Source of the DNA: Leptolyngbya sp. SIO1E4
GTDB lineage: Bacteria > Cyanobacteriota > Cyanobacteriia > Phormidesmidales > Phormidesmidaceae
Assembly: GCA_010672825.2 (NCBI GenBank)
Contig: JAAHFU020000005.1
Span: 492,230 to 556,229, forward strand
DNA: 64,000 bases
Direction of reading: 5' to 3'
Each line of letters opens with the position of its first letter. Positions within the stretch are counted from its first letter, which is position 1. The notes beneath the pieces were generated by a model. It had not been told where the DNA came from and did not search any database. It was given only the letters and a program-made list of their open reading frames with translations. The position numbers and the translations under genes were made by a program. Below, in pieces: positions 9,300 to 17,715 of the stretch.

Positions 9300-9398
9300 C
9301 TATTAGCTAACTAAACATTTTGATGCTGGCCCGCTGGATAACTTTCATTAACCATTACCTTTCATCCATTGCTCCCAAAAAACAATAATTAACCCCCT

Positions 9399-12300
9399 TT
9401 ATAACCAATTGCCCACCATCACAAACGGACTCCAATAATAAGGGGTACTAAACCGAGGATCCTGCATCAGTGCCAGCTGTGCCTGACGAAAGGCCTCGCC
9501 CTTGGTAGCCTCGGGTTGAGCCAGTGCCTCATAAAAATGCTCCATAAACACAGCCGTGGCTTGATCATCTAAGGGCCATAGCCCCGCCAGCGTACTGCGC
9601 ACTCCCGAGCGAATAGCCATCCCAGCAATCCCTAACACGGCTCGACTATCCCCCGCGGCTGTTCGGCAGGCGCTGAACACCAATAACTCGATAGGGGTAT
9701 TGCTACTGCGATTACGGGTTTGCAGGAGGCTGCCGAGTTCCTTGATGGTGAGTTTGCCATCCCAGGTGAGAATAAAGGTTTCCTCCGCGCTTGTCCCGAA
9801 CGTCCCATGGGTCGCCAGATGAACAACACCGGCAGGGACCGTGGCTAAGCTGCCAGCTAAGTTCTCTTTTGTGAGGTTCTGATTAAACAACACCTGATGA
9901 TTCGGGATTTGAGTCGTGATTTGCTGCAGTTCATCCGCCACAAAGGGCAGGGGCGGAAACCCAGGACGAGATTCACTGAGACCTCCCGCCAGCATCTGTA
10001 AGTCTTGCCGCTCCAGTGGACGTGGGTCCAACAGGTTGAGACCGGGAGAGGACACCACGTTATAGCGCTCCATCAGATACTGCTCGCCATCATGGAGAGC
10101 GGTTAGAGGCAGCGTCCGCAAAATCCCATCAGCGACAAAGACCAGAGTCTCAATTTGCTGTTGCTCCAAGGTTGCCGCGACGGGGGCCAGAATCCAGTTA
10201 TAAACCTGCTGTAACTTCTGAGTGGTGCTGTCCTGTCCGGAACCCAAAGCCGTCGTGAGTGTTTCCAATAGTTGATGCGCCGTTTGCTCTACCTGCTCGG
10301 CGGCAATGGGCGTACTGTGATGGTGCATGGGTTGTCCCGCTACACTGACAATCACATCCAGGCGATCGTCCAGCAGGATGGGGTAGATGACAGCCGCAGT
10401 CGGGTCGACGTCATCGGCTTCGATCGTCGTTGCGGTCACACAAGCATCTTGGAAATAGTCCTGGACCTCCGCCAACTGCAGGTTTTCAATCAGCCGTCGG
10501 GCCTCGATGAGGTTGGCCGGATCAACGGCGTGTTCGACATCGCCTTGCAACAATAATTTCACCAGCTCGCGATACACGGGTTCGACCGTATCGCGGAATG
10601 TAAACTGGACCTCATCCCCACTGGCAATTAAATCGCCTCGCAGGCTACTCAGGGCGTTCACAGCTTCGGTGTAAGCGGCAATAGCACCAGCACGATCGCC
10701 CTGTTCCCGACGCAATTGTCCCAATTGCTCCGCCCATTGATAAATCATCTCAGGGGATTCGAGGACTTGTGCCTGCTGTAGCGCCTTTTCGGTTAGAGAT
10801 TGCGCCTCAGCCCACTGCTGCGTCTGGCGGTAGACCTGGGCCTGATAGCCGAGGGTGTAGGTTTGGGCGGTGGTATCTTCTAGCCGTTGGGCTTGCTGGC
10901 CCGCCGTGAGCAGCAGGCTCATGATTTGGTCGGGCGACGCCAGGGTCGCGTCGGCTTGCAGGAGTGTTACGGCCAGGTGAAGCTGGACGTAGATCGCGTC
11001 CCGACTAGCCAACAGAGGATGGGTCTGAAGCGTGTGGGATATGTCTGACCAGAGGGTCTGGGCAGCGGCGGCGTTTTGGGTCGCGAGGATGTCTAACTGG
11101 CTCACTTGAGCTTGCAATTGCACCACGGGCGTGGGAGCCGCTGCCGCTGCCGCTTGGTAATAGGCAAGTGCTTGGTCGGTGTTGGTCTGCGCCTGAGCAG
11201 TGTGGCCGAGATTCAGCTGAATGGTGCTGGCCAGGGTGGGCTCGTTCAATGTTTGGGTCACTGACAGGGCCGATTCCAGGATCTGCTGCGATCGCTCAGT
11301 TTCCCCTCGCGCCCGTAACACCGTCCCCAAATTCAGGAGGGTAAGCGCCTGCACCGAGGAGGGCGGCTGCTCGGTCAACGCGGTGGCGATCGCCTCCAGC
11401 TGAGCCTCCGCACGGGGATAGAACCCCAGGGATTGCCAAGCCTGGGTCTGATTCAGCAAGACCCGCAGTTCGCCCCCGGCATTCCCCGCCTGGGCATAGG
11501 CATCAGCCGCTTGCTGCCAGACATCCAGGGCCGCTTGGGCATCGCCTCGGGCCAACTGCAAACTCGCCTGGGTATTGAACGTCTGAGCCACCAGCCAGGG
11601 ATGCGCGGTGGCCAGTTCGGTCGTGAGCACCTGCTGGGTTGTGGCGATCGCGCCCTGAGCTTGTTCCCACTCCCCCAGATGATGATGAGCCAGGGCCAAA
11701 TTGCTCAGGGTCGAGGCATAGGCCACTGGGTCATTGCTGTGGGCTAAAGCCTCGACCGCTTCCCGCCAGAGGGCGGCAGCGGTGGCATAGTCCGCGTGCT
11801 GATACGCCTGACGGGCATCCCATAGCAAGCTATCGAGGGCGCTGGCTGGATTGGCAGCTAACACGATGTCACCGTTGGCCGCGATGCTCAAGGATTGAGC
11901 TTCCTGCCGATTTGTGGTGGGGGCATCGGGTGGAGTTGTGGCTAGCGGCCCTAAATCCGGCAATAGGAGCGTGCCGGTGGGGTAGCTGGTGGGCAGGGTG
12001 GGCAGGCCCCCGCGTCCAGTGGCGACAAATTGCGATCGCCCGTGACTGCCATCCACAGGACAGGCATCGGCAATCAAGCGACTCGCATCGACCAGATTGC
12101 TGGGTAGCTCAACCAGGGAATTAGCCGGGTCGATATCGGGTGAGTCAATGGTGATTGAGCCATCTAACCCAAAACGCGAAGAGGCCGAAATCTCTAAAAA
12201 TTGCTCTCCGAGCAAAGCGGTCGTGGAGATAGTGATATTGCCTCCATCTCCCCCAAAGGCATTGGCCGTAATGCGGTTGGGGCCATCTGGAGCTGCGACT

Positions 12301-15300
12301 ACAAACTCAGCGTTGATATCGATGTTGCCACCGTCCCCTTCCCCACCAGCAATCCCAGCAGTGGCGGTAATCTCACTTTGATCCGACAACAGCAGGACCT
12401 CTTCCAGGTTCAGCGTGATATTGCCCCCGTCACTACTGGCGGTCGCCGCATCAATTGCTGACCTCTGCTCTAAAAAGAGCGAGTCGGCCACAACCAGGAT
12501 GTCACCGCCGATTCCCTGCCCCTGGCTATTCACCGTCAGGCGGCTGTCGCTCAGTTGCACCCTCCCAGCGTCGACTTCAATGTTGCCTCCCCGACCACTG
12601 GCCGTGGCGCTGGTATTAGCGGCAATTTCCCCTTGGTCCAAATTCAAGGTGTCGTCAATGGTGAGGGCGATCGTCCCAGCAGCCCCGATGCCCTCGGTGT
12701 TGGTCTGTAGCGTTGCTCCGTTTGTGAGGTTAAAGGTGTCTGCAAAGATATTGATATCGCCTGCATCCCCTGGTTCTTGGAAACCGATGACGTTCTCTAC
12801 CTCCGTTAGTGTGGTGATTGCAATCGGCTCAACTTCTACCCCAGTCAGGCTGATGGTGTAGTCACCGACTTGGTCACCGAAACCAGTCCAGTCTGCCAGT
12901 GGCAAAGTCCCCCCCGGCCCAGTTGGTGCTTTGACAGCATTAAAGTCGCCATCTGGAAAAATTTCTTCTCCTGCTTCACTGAGAGGACTATCACCAAAAG
13001 CACTCACGGCAAGATAATAAGTACCTGCTTCTGTAGGCGTGAGTATAGTCTGTGCGGGTAGGGTGGATTGAAGACTGCCATCATCATCGTTACCGTAGAT
13101 GCCTAAGCCATCAGGAGCACCAAATAAAAATAACTGTGTATCGATTTCAGCACCGCCTACGGTGCTGGCTGAGAATGTGCCATTCCCAGATAGATAAATT
13201 TGATAAAGATCGACATCCCCCTCTTCCGACAGCGAGCCTGAAATACTCTCTAGGGGAGTCCCAGGTTGGTCACTCGCGACTTGTATAGTGTCCACTGTTT
13301 GCCCGGCATCTCCCACCTCAACGGCATCAGGGGGCGCATCCACCAACTCCACCGTCTCTACTGTCGTTGTTTCAATGAGGGGAACGGGAGCATCAGCAAA
13401 CGTCGAGGCCGAGACTTCAACCCCATCAGTCAGGGTTAACTGCCGTGTGCGAATTTCAATATCGCCGCCATCCCCAGCCCCTCGGGTTTCAACGGCAAGA
13501 CGACCAGGGCCTGCGATTGTAATGGCCTCCGGCGCAAAAATTTGCAAACCACCGCCTTGTCCTGTACCAGAGGTAGAAGCTGAGATTTCCGCTCCTGGAG
13601 CTAGGGTGACGTTCAACTCGGGGTCAAATTGAGGTGCATCCTGTTCAAAGTTGGCATCAAACGGTTGGAGGGTCAGAATACCCGCTGGGGCTTGCCCCTC
13701 GGTTTCGGCAAAGATCCCCACCACGCCGGCTAAATCCATCTCCGAGGCGTTGAGGGTAATGCTTCCCCCAACCTCAGTATTGGTGGCTGTTTCGGTGGCT
13801 GTGGCCGTAATTCGTGCTGTCTCTGAGAGGGTGAAGGTGGGCGTGTTGATGGTGATATCCCCAGCTCTGCCCGACCCACTGGTTTCTACAGAAATAATGG
13901 GGGCAAAATCCTGTACCCCTTCCCCCAAGTTCACCGCCGTGGCGGCATTGACGACAATCTCACCCCCATCGCCAGCCCCCGATGATGCGGCTAGAATTCT
14001 GCTGCCGTTGGTTAGGTTGAGGGTCTCGGTGTCGAGTCGAATGTCTCCCGCTCTGCCGTCGGCAGTGGTCACAGTGGAAATTTCGGCTCCCTGTTCCACC
14101 GTAATGTCAGGGGCATTGAGGTCAATATTGCCCGCACTGCCGTCGCCATTGCTGATGGCCGCCAGTGAAACCTCGGGGCCAGTGAGCACAATCCCCGTGT
14201 CTGACTCAATCTGAATTGCGCCAGCATTCCCTGTGCTGTTGGTGTTACTGGAAATTTGACTGTTGCCCTGAAAGGTAATCAGTCCTGGACTCTCGATGCG
14301 GACATCCCCTGCCGGGTTAGGCCCCTGGGTCGTACTTTCGATGCGGCTATTAGTAAAGGTGAGGTCGCTGGCTCCAGTAATGGTGACGTCTCCCGATTGG
14401 CTAATACTGCCTTCCTCAAAGGTAATTGTCTCTTCACCTGGGATATCAAGCTCTATGGCTGTACTGGTCACAGTGTTGACATTGTCCAAGACCAGATCGC
14501 CAGATCCAGTGACTTCAACCGTTCCGGCCTCTGCGGCAGAGGCCAGTGTGAAAATGTTTAAGTTGGTAATCTGATTTTGAGCGGCCAAGGTAACGTTGCC
14601 ACCATTACCGGTCCCAAAACCACTGTCGGAGATAGCAAATGTTCTGAGAGATGGAGAATTTTCTCCTATTCCTATCAAGTTGCCTTGCTCAGTTGTAATC
14701 CTAATGTCGCCCCCATTCCCGGCTAAGCCAGTGGACACAAAGGCAAATGAATCGATGTCACTTTGACGGAGGGCGATATCGCCCGTGGTGGTTGAGACCG
14801 TAATATTGCCGCCATTGCCGCCCCTGACATTGCCGTCGGATGGCCCCGACAGAGAAATGGCGTCAATACTCTCAGCCGTAACGTTGCCAGAAACCGTCGA
14901 GATGGCAACATCACCCGCATTGCCCCCAGTGATATTGCCACTAAATAGCTCCGACGATGAATATGAGAACGAGTACGAAGTCAAAGATGCGGTGTCAACA
15001 TCACCAGAGATAGTTGAGATCGCGATATCGCCCCCATTGCCGCCAATTATCTCCTCGGTCGTACTATCGTCGCCTAGGAGTGCAAAAGAAGAAGCTGTGA
15101 AAATTAGTGAGTCACCAGATGGAGCAACTCCCACAGTTCTAAAATTACCGCTGACAGTTGTCACCGAGATACTGCCACTATCACCTCCTCGGACATTTCC
15201 CACATTAGTGCTTGTGTTCGAATACGTGGCCACAAAATTAGTACTAAAAGTCGCATTCATGGTGATATCGCCGGAAGTTGTACTGAAGGAAAGATTTCCT

Positions 15301-17237
15301 CCTTGCCCTCCGACAGCGTCTCCAATGTTTGTTTCAGTGATTGCCACTGACTCTAAAAATGTGGTGGTGATATTCCCAGTATCGGTAGCGAACGTAACAT
15401 CTCCTCCGACTCCCCCTGTCACATCCCCCTCAGTAGACTCTGTGACCGCAGATGCGGATACCCGAGCGAGATCATCAATGGGGATCGGCGAACTCATAGT
15501 GATATCGCCGGAAGTTGTTCTGAGAGAAAGATTTCCTGATTGCCCCCCGACAGCATCTCCAACTTCTGTGTTGGCGATCGCTGCTGTTTCTACAAATGCG
15601 GTGGTGATATCTCCAGTATTGGTCGCGATCGTAATATCTCCACCATCTCCCCCTGTCACATCCCCCTCAGTAACTAGTAAGTAAGATGAAGAGTCTAGCG
15701 TATCGGTAACCGTAATATCTCCATTGATGGATGAAAGCGTAATATCTCCACCATCGCCTGCTGTTGACGTACCTGAATCATTGATTGTGAACGATAGTGC
15801 AGCTATAAAGGATGAAGTAACGTCTCCGAGCGTTGTAATCGCAATATCACCGCCATTGCCGCCGACGACATCCCTGTCGCTGGCATTCCCATCCTCATCC
15901 GCCAAAATTATGTCCGATCGTGATGTCAACTCCTCGGTGACAACATCCCCACGCCCCGATATCAAAATATCGCCGCCATCCGTTCCGATCACGGGTCCGG
16001 TTTGGAGATTACTGACTGCATCGATAGAAGTACTGGTATCAATGACCTCAACTTGAATTGCGCCCGCTAAGGCTTCATTGGGTGAGAAGAGGTTGCTCAA
16101 CACCACCCTGCCCCCGGTGTTCACGATTTCACCGGCCAGGATATTGGCGCTCGTCGCACCACTGGCTCCCGTTTCATTACCAAACACCACCTGGGCATCG
16201 CTCCGGTTTTCATTTCCCGGTGCTCCACCCGGCAGCGGACTCCAATCCACCCCCGCTCGAATATCCAGCGTGGGCTCATCCGTGGCGCTGACCGTGACTG
16301 CCTGCGCGCCCCCAACTCCATCAGCGATCGTTGCGGTCACACTGCTCGGTGCAGCCCCTGCGTCAGTAATTTCCAGGCTACCTAACCCGTCACCAACCGT
16401 GACCTGTCCCCCCGCCAGCACATACAGCGAAGGGCCTGCATAGTCGTCACTGAACTGCACATCCCCGTCAGCCCAAATCACGTTTCCATGGGGAATCAAG
16501 AAATCAACGTTGTTTCCATCCAAGTCCTGGGTGAAGAAATATCCCCCCGTCGTAAACGCCCCTTCCGCCAGACGGCGCTCCTGCCCCCGGAGCGTGATGT
16601 CGCCTCCAGCCTGCAGGTCACCGCTGACATCCAAAACACCTGCTGCCAACGTCAGGGCCTGATCAACCGATAAGGTCGCCTGGTTAACCTCAAGGGAGCC
16701 TGGATTCGTTCCCATCCGTAACCCCAAGGGCACGCTCAACGTCAACAGTGGCGGCGTATCGGTATCGGCTGCACTAAACTCGTAATTCTCGAAGACAATA
16801 CTCGCCGCCGTACTGCCTACAAACGAACCACTTATATCCAGTTGGGCATTGGGGCCAAAGATGATGCCGTTCGGGTTGATGAGGAACAAATCAGCACTCC
16901 CCAACACGCCCAAAGTGCCGTCAATGTTGGAAACATTGCCCCCTGTCACCCGCGTCAGAATGTTGCGGATGTCTTCTACGGTGGTGAAGTAAACACCGCG
17001 ACCAAACTCAACATTAAAGTCTTGAAAGCTATGAAACAGGTTGCTGTCGCGTACCGTGCCCCCTTCAATCAAATCGGAGGGGAGTCCCTCCACCTCTACA
17101 CCCGACTGAATTTGGGTTGCCGTCGAGCCATCGGGAACAAGTTGGGCTACCCCTGGCGGCTGGGGCAAGAGGACGCTACTCAGGAGAAGTCCCAATGGAC
17201 AGGACAGGACAGATATCACAACCCGTCTTTTGCTCAT
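9399..17237 (-). CDS. giant TpsA-like secreted protein with haemagglutinin N-domain, PPC, TPR and CHAT domains
   Basis: About 2,612 residues from the ATG at 17237, chosen because it starts directly on a signal peptide (MSKRRVVISVLSCPLGLLLSS); upstream in-frame codons only add a duplicated leader. Order: filamentous-haemagglutinin secretion domain (about 30-180, LINPNGIIFGPNAQLDISGSF); Gly-Gly-Asp beta-helix repeats (about 410-845, GGNGGDIAIST-like); further beta-helix; a PPC-like domain (about 1325-1470); more beta-helix; TPRs (about 1790-2150); and a C-terminal CHAT caspase-like domain with catalytic His in HLATHG (near 2473) and Cys in SACRTA (near 2522). Its likely exporter is the TpsB at 5658-7649. 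The upstream kinase is on the same strand. A CHAT protease on a TPS passenger suggests processing of itself or of surface partners. Confidence 0.9.
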   Translation of the reverse strand: MSKRRVVISVLSCPLGLLLSSVLLPQPPGVAQLVPDGSTATQIQSGVEVEGLPSDLIEGGTVRDSNLFHSFQDFNVEFGRGVYFTTVEDIRNILTRVTGGNVSNIDGTLGVLGSADLFLINPNGIIFGPNAQLDISGSFVGSTAASIVFENYEFSAADTDTPPLLTLSVPLGLRMGTNPGSLEVNQATLSVDQALTLAAGVLDVSGDLQAGGDITLRGQERRLAEGAFTTGGYFFTQDLDGNNVDFLIPHGNVIWADGDVQFSDDYAGPSLYVLAGGQVTVGDGLGSLEITDAGAAPSSVTATIADGVGGAQAVTVSATDEPTLDIRAGVDWSPLPGGAPGNENRSDAQVVFGNETGASGATSANILAGEIVNTGGRVVLSNLFSPNEALAGAIQVEVIDTSTSIDAVSNLQTGPVIGTDGGDILISGRGDVVTEELTSRSDIILADEDGNASDRDVVGGNGGDIAITTLGDVTSSFIAALSFTINDSGTSTAGDGGDITLSSINGDITVTDTLDSSSYLLVTEGDVTGGDGGDITIATNTGDITTAFVETAAIANTEVGDAVGGQSGNLSLRTTSGDITMSSPIPIDDLARVSASAVTESTEGDVTGGVGGDVTFATDTGNITTTFLESVAITETNIGDAVGGQGGNLSFSTTSGDITMNATFSTNFVATYSNTSTNVGNVRGGDSGSISVTTVSGNFRTVGVAPSGDSLIFTASSFALLGDDSTTEEIIGGNGGDIAISTISGDVDTASLTSYSFSYSSSELFSGNITGGNAGDVAISTVSGNVTAESIDAISLSGPSDGNVRGGNGGNITVSTTTGDIALRQSDIDSFAFVSTGLAGNGGDIRITTEQGNLIGIGENSPSLRTFAISDSGFGTGNGGNVTLAAQNQITNLNIFTLASAAEAGTVEVTGSGDLVLDNVNTVTSTAIELDIPGEETITFEEGSISQSGDVTITGASDLTFTNSRIESTTQGPNPAGDVRIESPGLITFQGNSQISSNTNSTGNAGAIQIESDTGIVLTGPEVSLAAISNGDGSAGNIDLNAPDITVEQGAEISTVTTADGRAGDIRLDTETLNLTNGSRILAASSGAGDGGEIVVNAATAVNLGEGVQDFAPIISVETSGSGRAGDITINTPTFTLSETARITATATETATNTEVGGSITLNASEMDLAGVVGIFAETEGQAPAGILTLQPFDANFEQDAPQFDPELNVTLAPGAEISASTSGTGQGGGLQIFAPEAITIAGPGRLAVETRGAGDGGDIEIRTRQLTLTDGVEVSASTFADAPVPLIETTTVETVELVDAPPDAVEVGDAGQTVDTIQVASDQPGTPLESISGSLSEEGDVDLYQIYLSGNGTFSASTVGGAEIDTQLFLFGAPDGLGIYGNDDDGSLQSTLPAQTILTPTEAGTYYLAVSAFGDSPLSEAGEEIFPDGDFNAVKAPTGPGGTLPLADWTGFGDQVGDYTISLTGVEVEPIAITTLTEVENVIGFQEPGDAGDINIFADTFNLTNGATLQTNTEGIGAAGTIALTIDDTLNLDQGEIAANTSATASGRGGNIEVDAGRVQLSDSRLTVNSQGQGIGGDILVVADSLFLEQRSAIDAATASSDGGNITLNLEEVLLLSDQSEITATAGIAGGEGDGGNIDINAEFVVAAPDGPNRITANAFGGDGGNITISTTALLGEQFLEISASSRFGLDGSITIDSPDIDPANSLVELPSNLVDASRLIADACPVDGSHGRSQFVATGRGGLPTLPTSYPTGTLLLPDLGPLATTPPDAPTTNRQEAQSLSIAANGDIVLAANPASALDSLLWDARQAYQHADYATAAALWREAVEALAHSNDPVAYASTLSNLALAHHHLGEWEQAQGAIATTQQVLTTELATAHPWLVAQTFNTQASLQLARGDAQAALDVWQQAADAYAQAGNAGGELRVLLNQTQAWQSLGFYPRAEAQLEAIATALTEQPPSSVQALTLLNLGTVLRARGETERSQQILESALSVTQTLNEPTLASTIQLNLGHTAQAQTNTDQALAYYQAAAAAAPTPVVQLQAQVSQLDILATQNAAAAQTLWSDISHTLQTHPLLASRDAIYVQLHLAVTLLQADATLASPDQIMSLLLTAGQQAQRLEDTTAQTYTLGYQAQVYRQTQQWAEAQSLTEKALQQAQVLESPEMIYQWAEQLGQLRREQGDRAGAIAAYTEAVNALSSLRGDLIASGDEVQFTFRDTVEPVYRELVKLLLQGDVEHAVDPANLIEARRLIENLQLAEVQDYFQDACVTATTIEADDVDPTAAVIYPILLDDRLDVIVSVAGQPMHHHSTPIAAEQVEQTAHQLLETLTTALGSGQDSTTQKLQQVYNWILAPVAATLEQQQIETLVFVADGILRTLPLTALHDGEQYLMERYNVVSSPGLNLLDPRPLERQDLQMLAGGLSESRPGFPPLPFVADELQQITTQIPNHQVLFNQNLTKENLAGSLATVPAGVVHLATHGTFGTSAEETFILTWDGKLTIKELGSLLQTRNRSSNTPIELLVFSACRTAAGDSRAVLGIAGMAIRSGVRSTLAGLWPLDDQATAVFMEHFYEALAQPEATKGEAFRQAQLALMQDPRFSTPYYWSPFVMVGNWL

Positions 17238-17250
17238 TAAAGTCCGGGAG

Positions 17251-17322
17251 CTACATCTTGGTCCCATCCAGATCCCTGATTTCTGCCCCAGGATAAACGC
17301 CTGTTTCCGAATCGGATGTAGG
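17251..17322 (-). repeat. duplicated 5' segment shared with the CHASE2 kinase gene
   Basis: On the minus strand this stretch just before the TpsA start is a diverged copy of 20121-20195 inside the 5' end of the kinase gene (shared blocks include CATCCGATT / CATATCCGATT, GGCGTTT and CAGGGAT). In the alternate frame it still encodes YIRFGNRR...RNQGSGW, like HIRFGNWR...RNQGSGW in the kinase. It looks like a remnant of a duplicated kinase or CHASE2 start. Confidence 0.6.
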
Positions 17323-17580
17323 TTAACCATGGTCGTGAATCTGCCTGTGTCGACTGAAGTGAAGCAGGGCAAGGAGCCATTTTATTCAAACTCAAAGTTG
17401 CGTAAAAGCAGATTGTTTTGTGGAATAAAGATACTAAAGTCAAAGGTTCTTTTTGTTGAGGATTTTCTGGGGACAGCGGGATGGTGTGAGCCGCGATCGC
17501 GGCAGCTGATTCTGCAAGCGGCGGAAAAGGCTAAATTGAGGACCAAGACTGGATTTTGCCACTCCTAATATCACCGAAAC

Positions 17581-17626
17581 CGATGGCAGAAACCATTCAG
17601 GAAGTGTCAGATTTTGTCAGGTCTTA
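17581..17626 (-). promoter_or_regulatory. CTGAC 10-bp-phased element, copy A (upstream of tpsA)
   Basis: Read on the minus strand, CTGAC, CTGAC and CTGAA occur at exact 10-bp steps (plus-strand complements at 17616, 17606 and 17596), followed by GGTTTCTGCCATCG. The same arrangement recurs at 26901-26945, 23522-23571 and 21341-21380. It lies 345 bp before the TpsA start on that strand. Helically phased direct repeats followed by a conserved spacer suggest an OmpR-family type activator site. The rest of 17238-17715 holds the duplicated segment and no gene. Confidence 0.5.
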
Positions 17627-17715
17627 CCCCGTTACGATGAGGTTCCTGCTAGCAAATCCAACCGATGCATGATGGCAAAAGGATGAACTTTTTTTGAAAT
17701 GAGAATCGTTGGACG

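Noticed and set aside
14700..16000. Repeats inside tpsA that might look like a repeat array or CRISPR
   Set aside because: The periodicity is at the protein level (GGDI-like beta-helix coils) with variable DNA; there are no constant repeats with unique spacers.
12415..16443. Series of 60-299 residue plus-strand ORFs across the large TpsA gene (e.g. 14785-15684)
   Set aside because: Their products are Ser/Pro/Ile-rich mirrors of the repetitive Gly-Asp-rich minus-strand coding sequence; no ribosome sites or domains. They are antisense shadows of the repeats.
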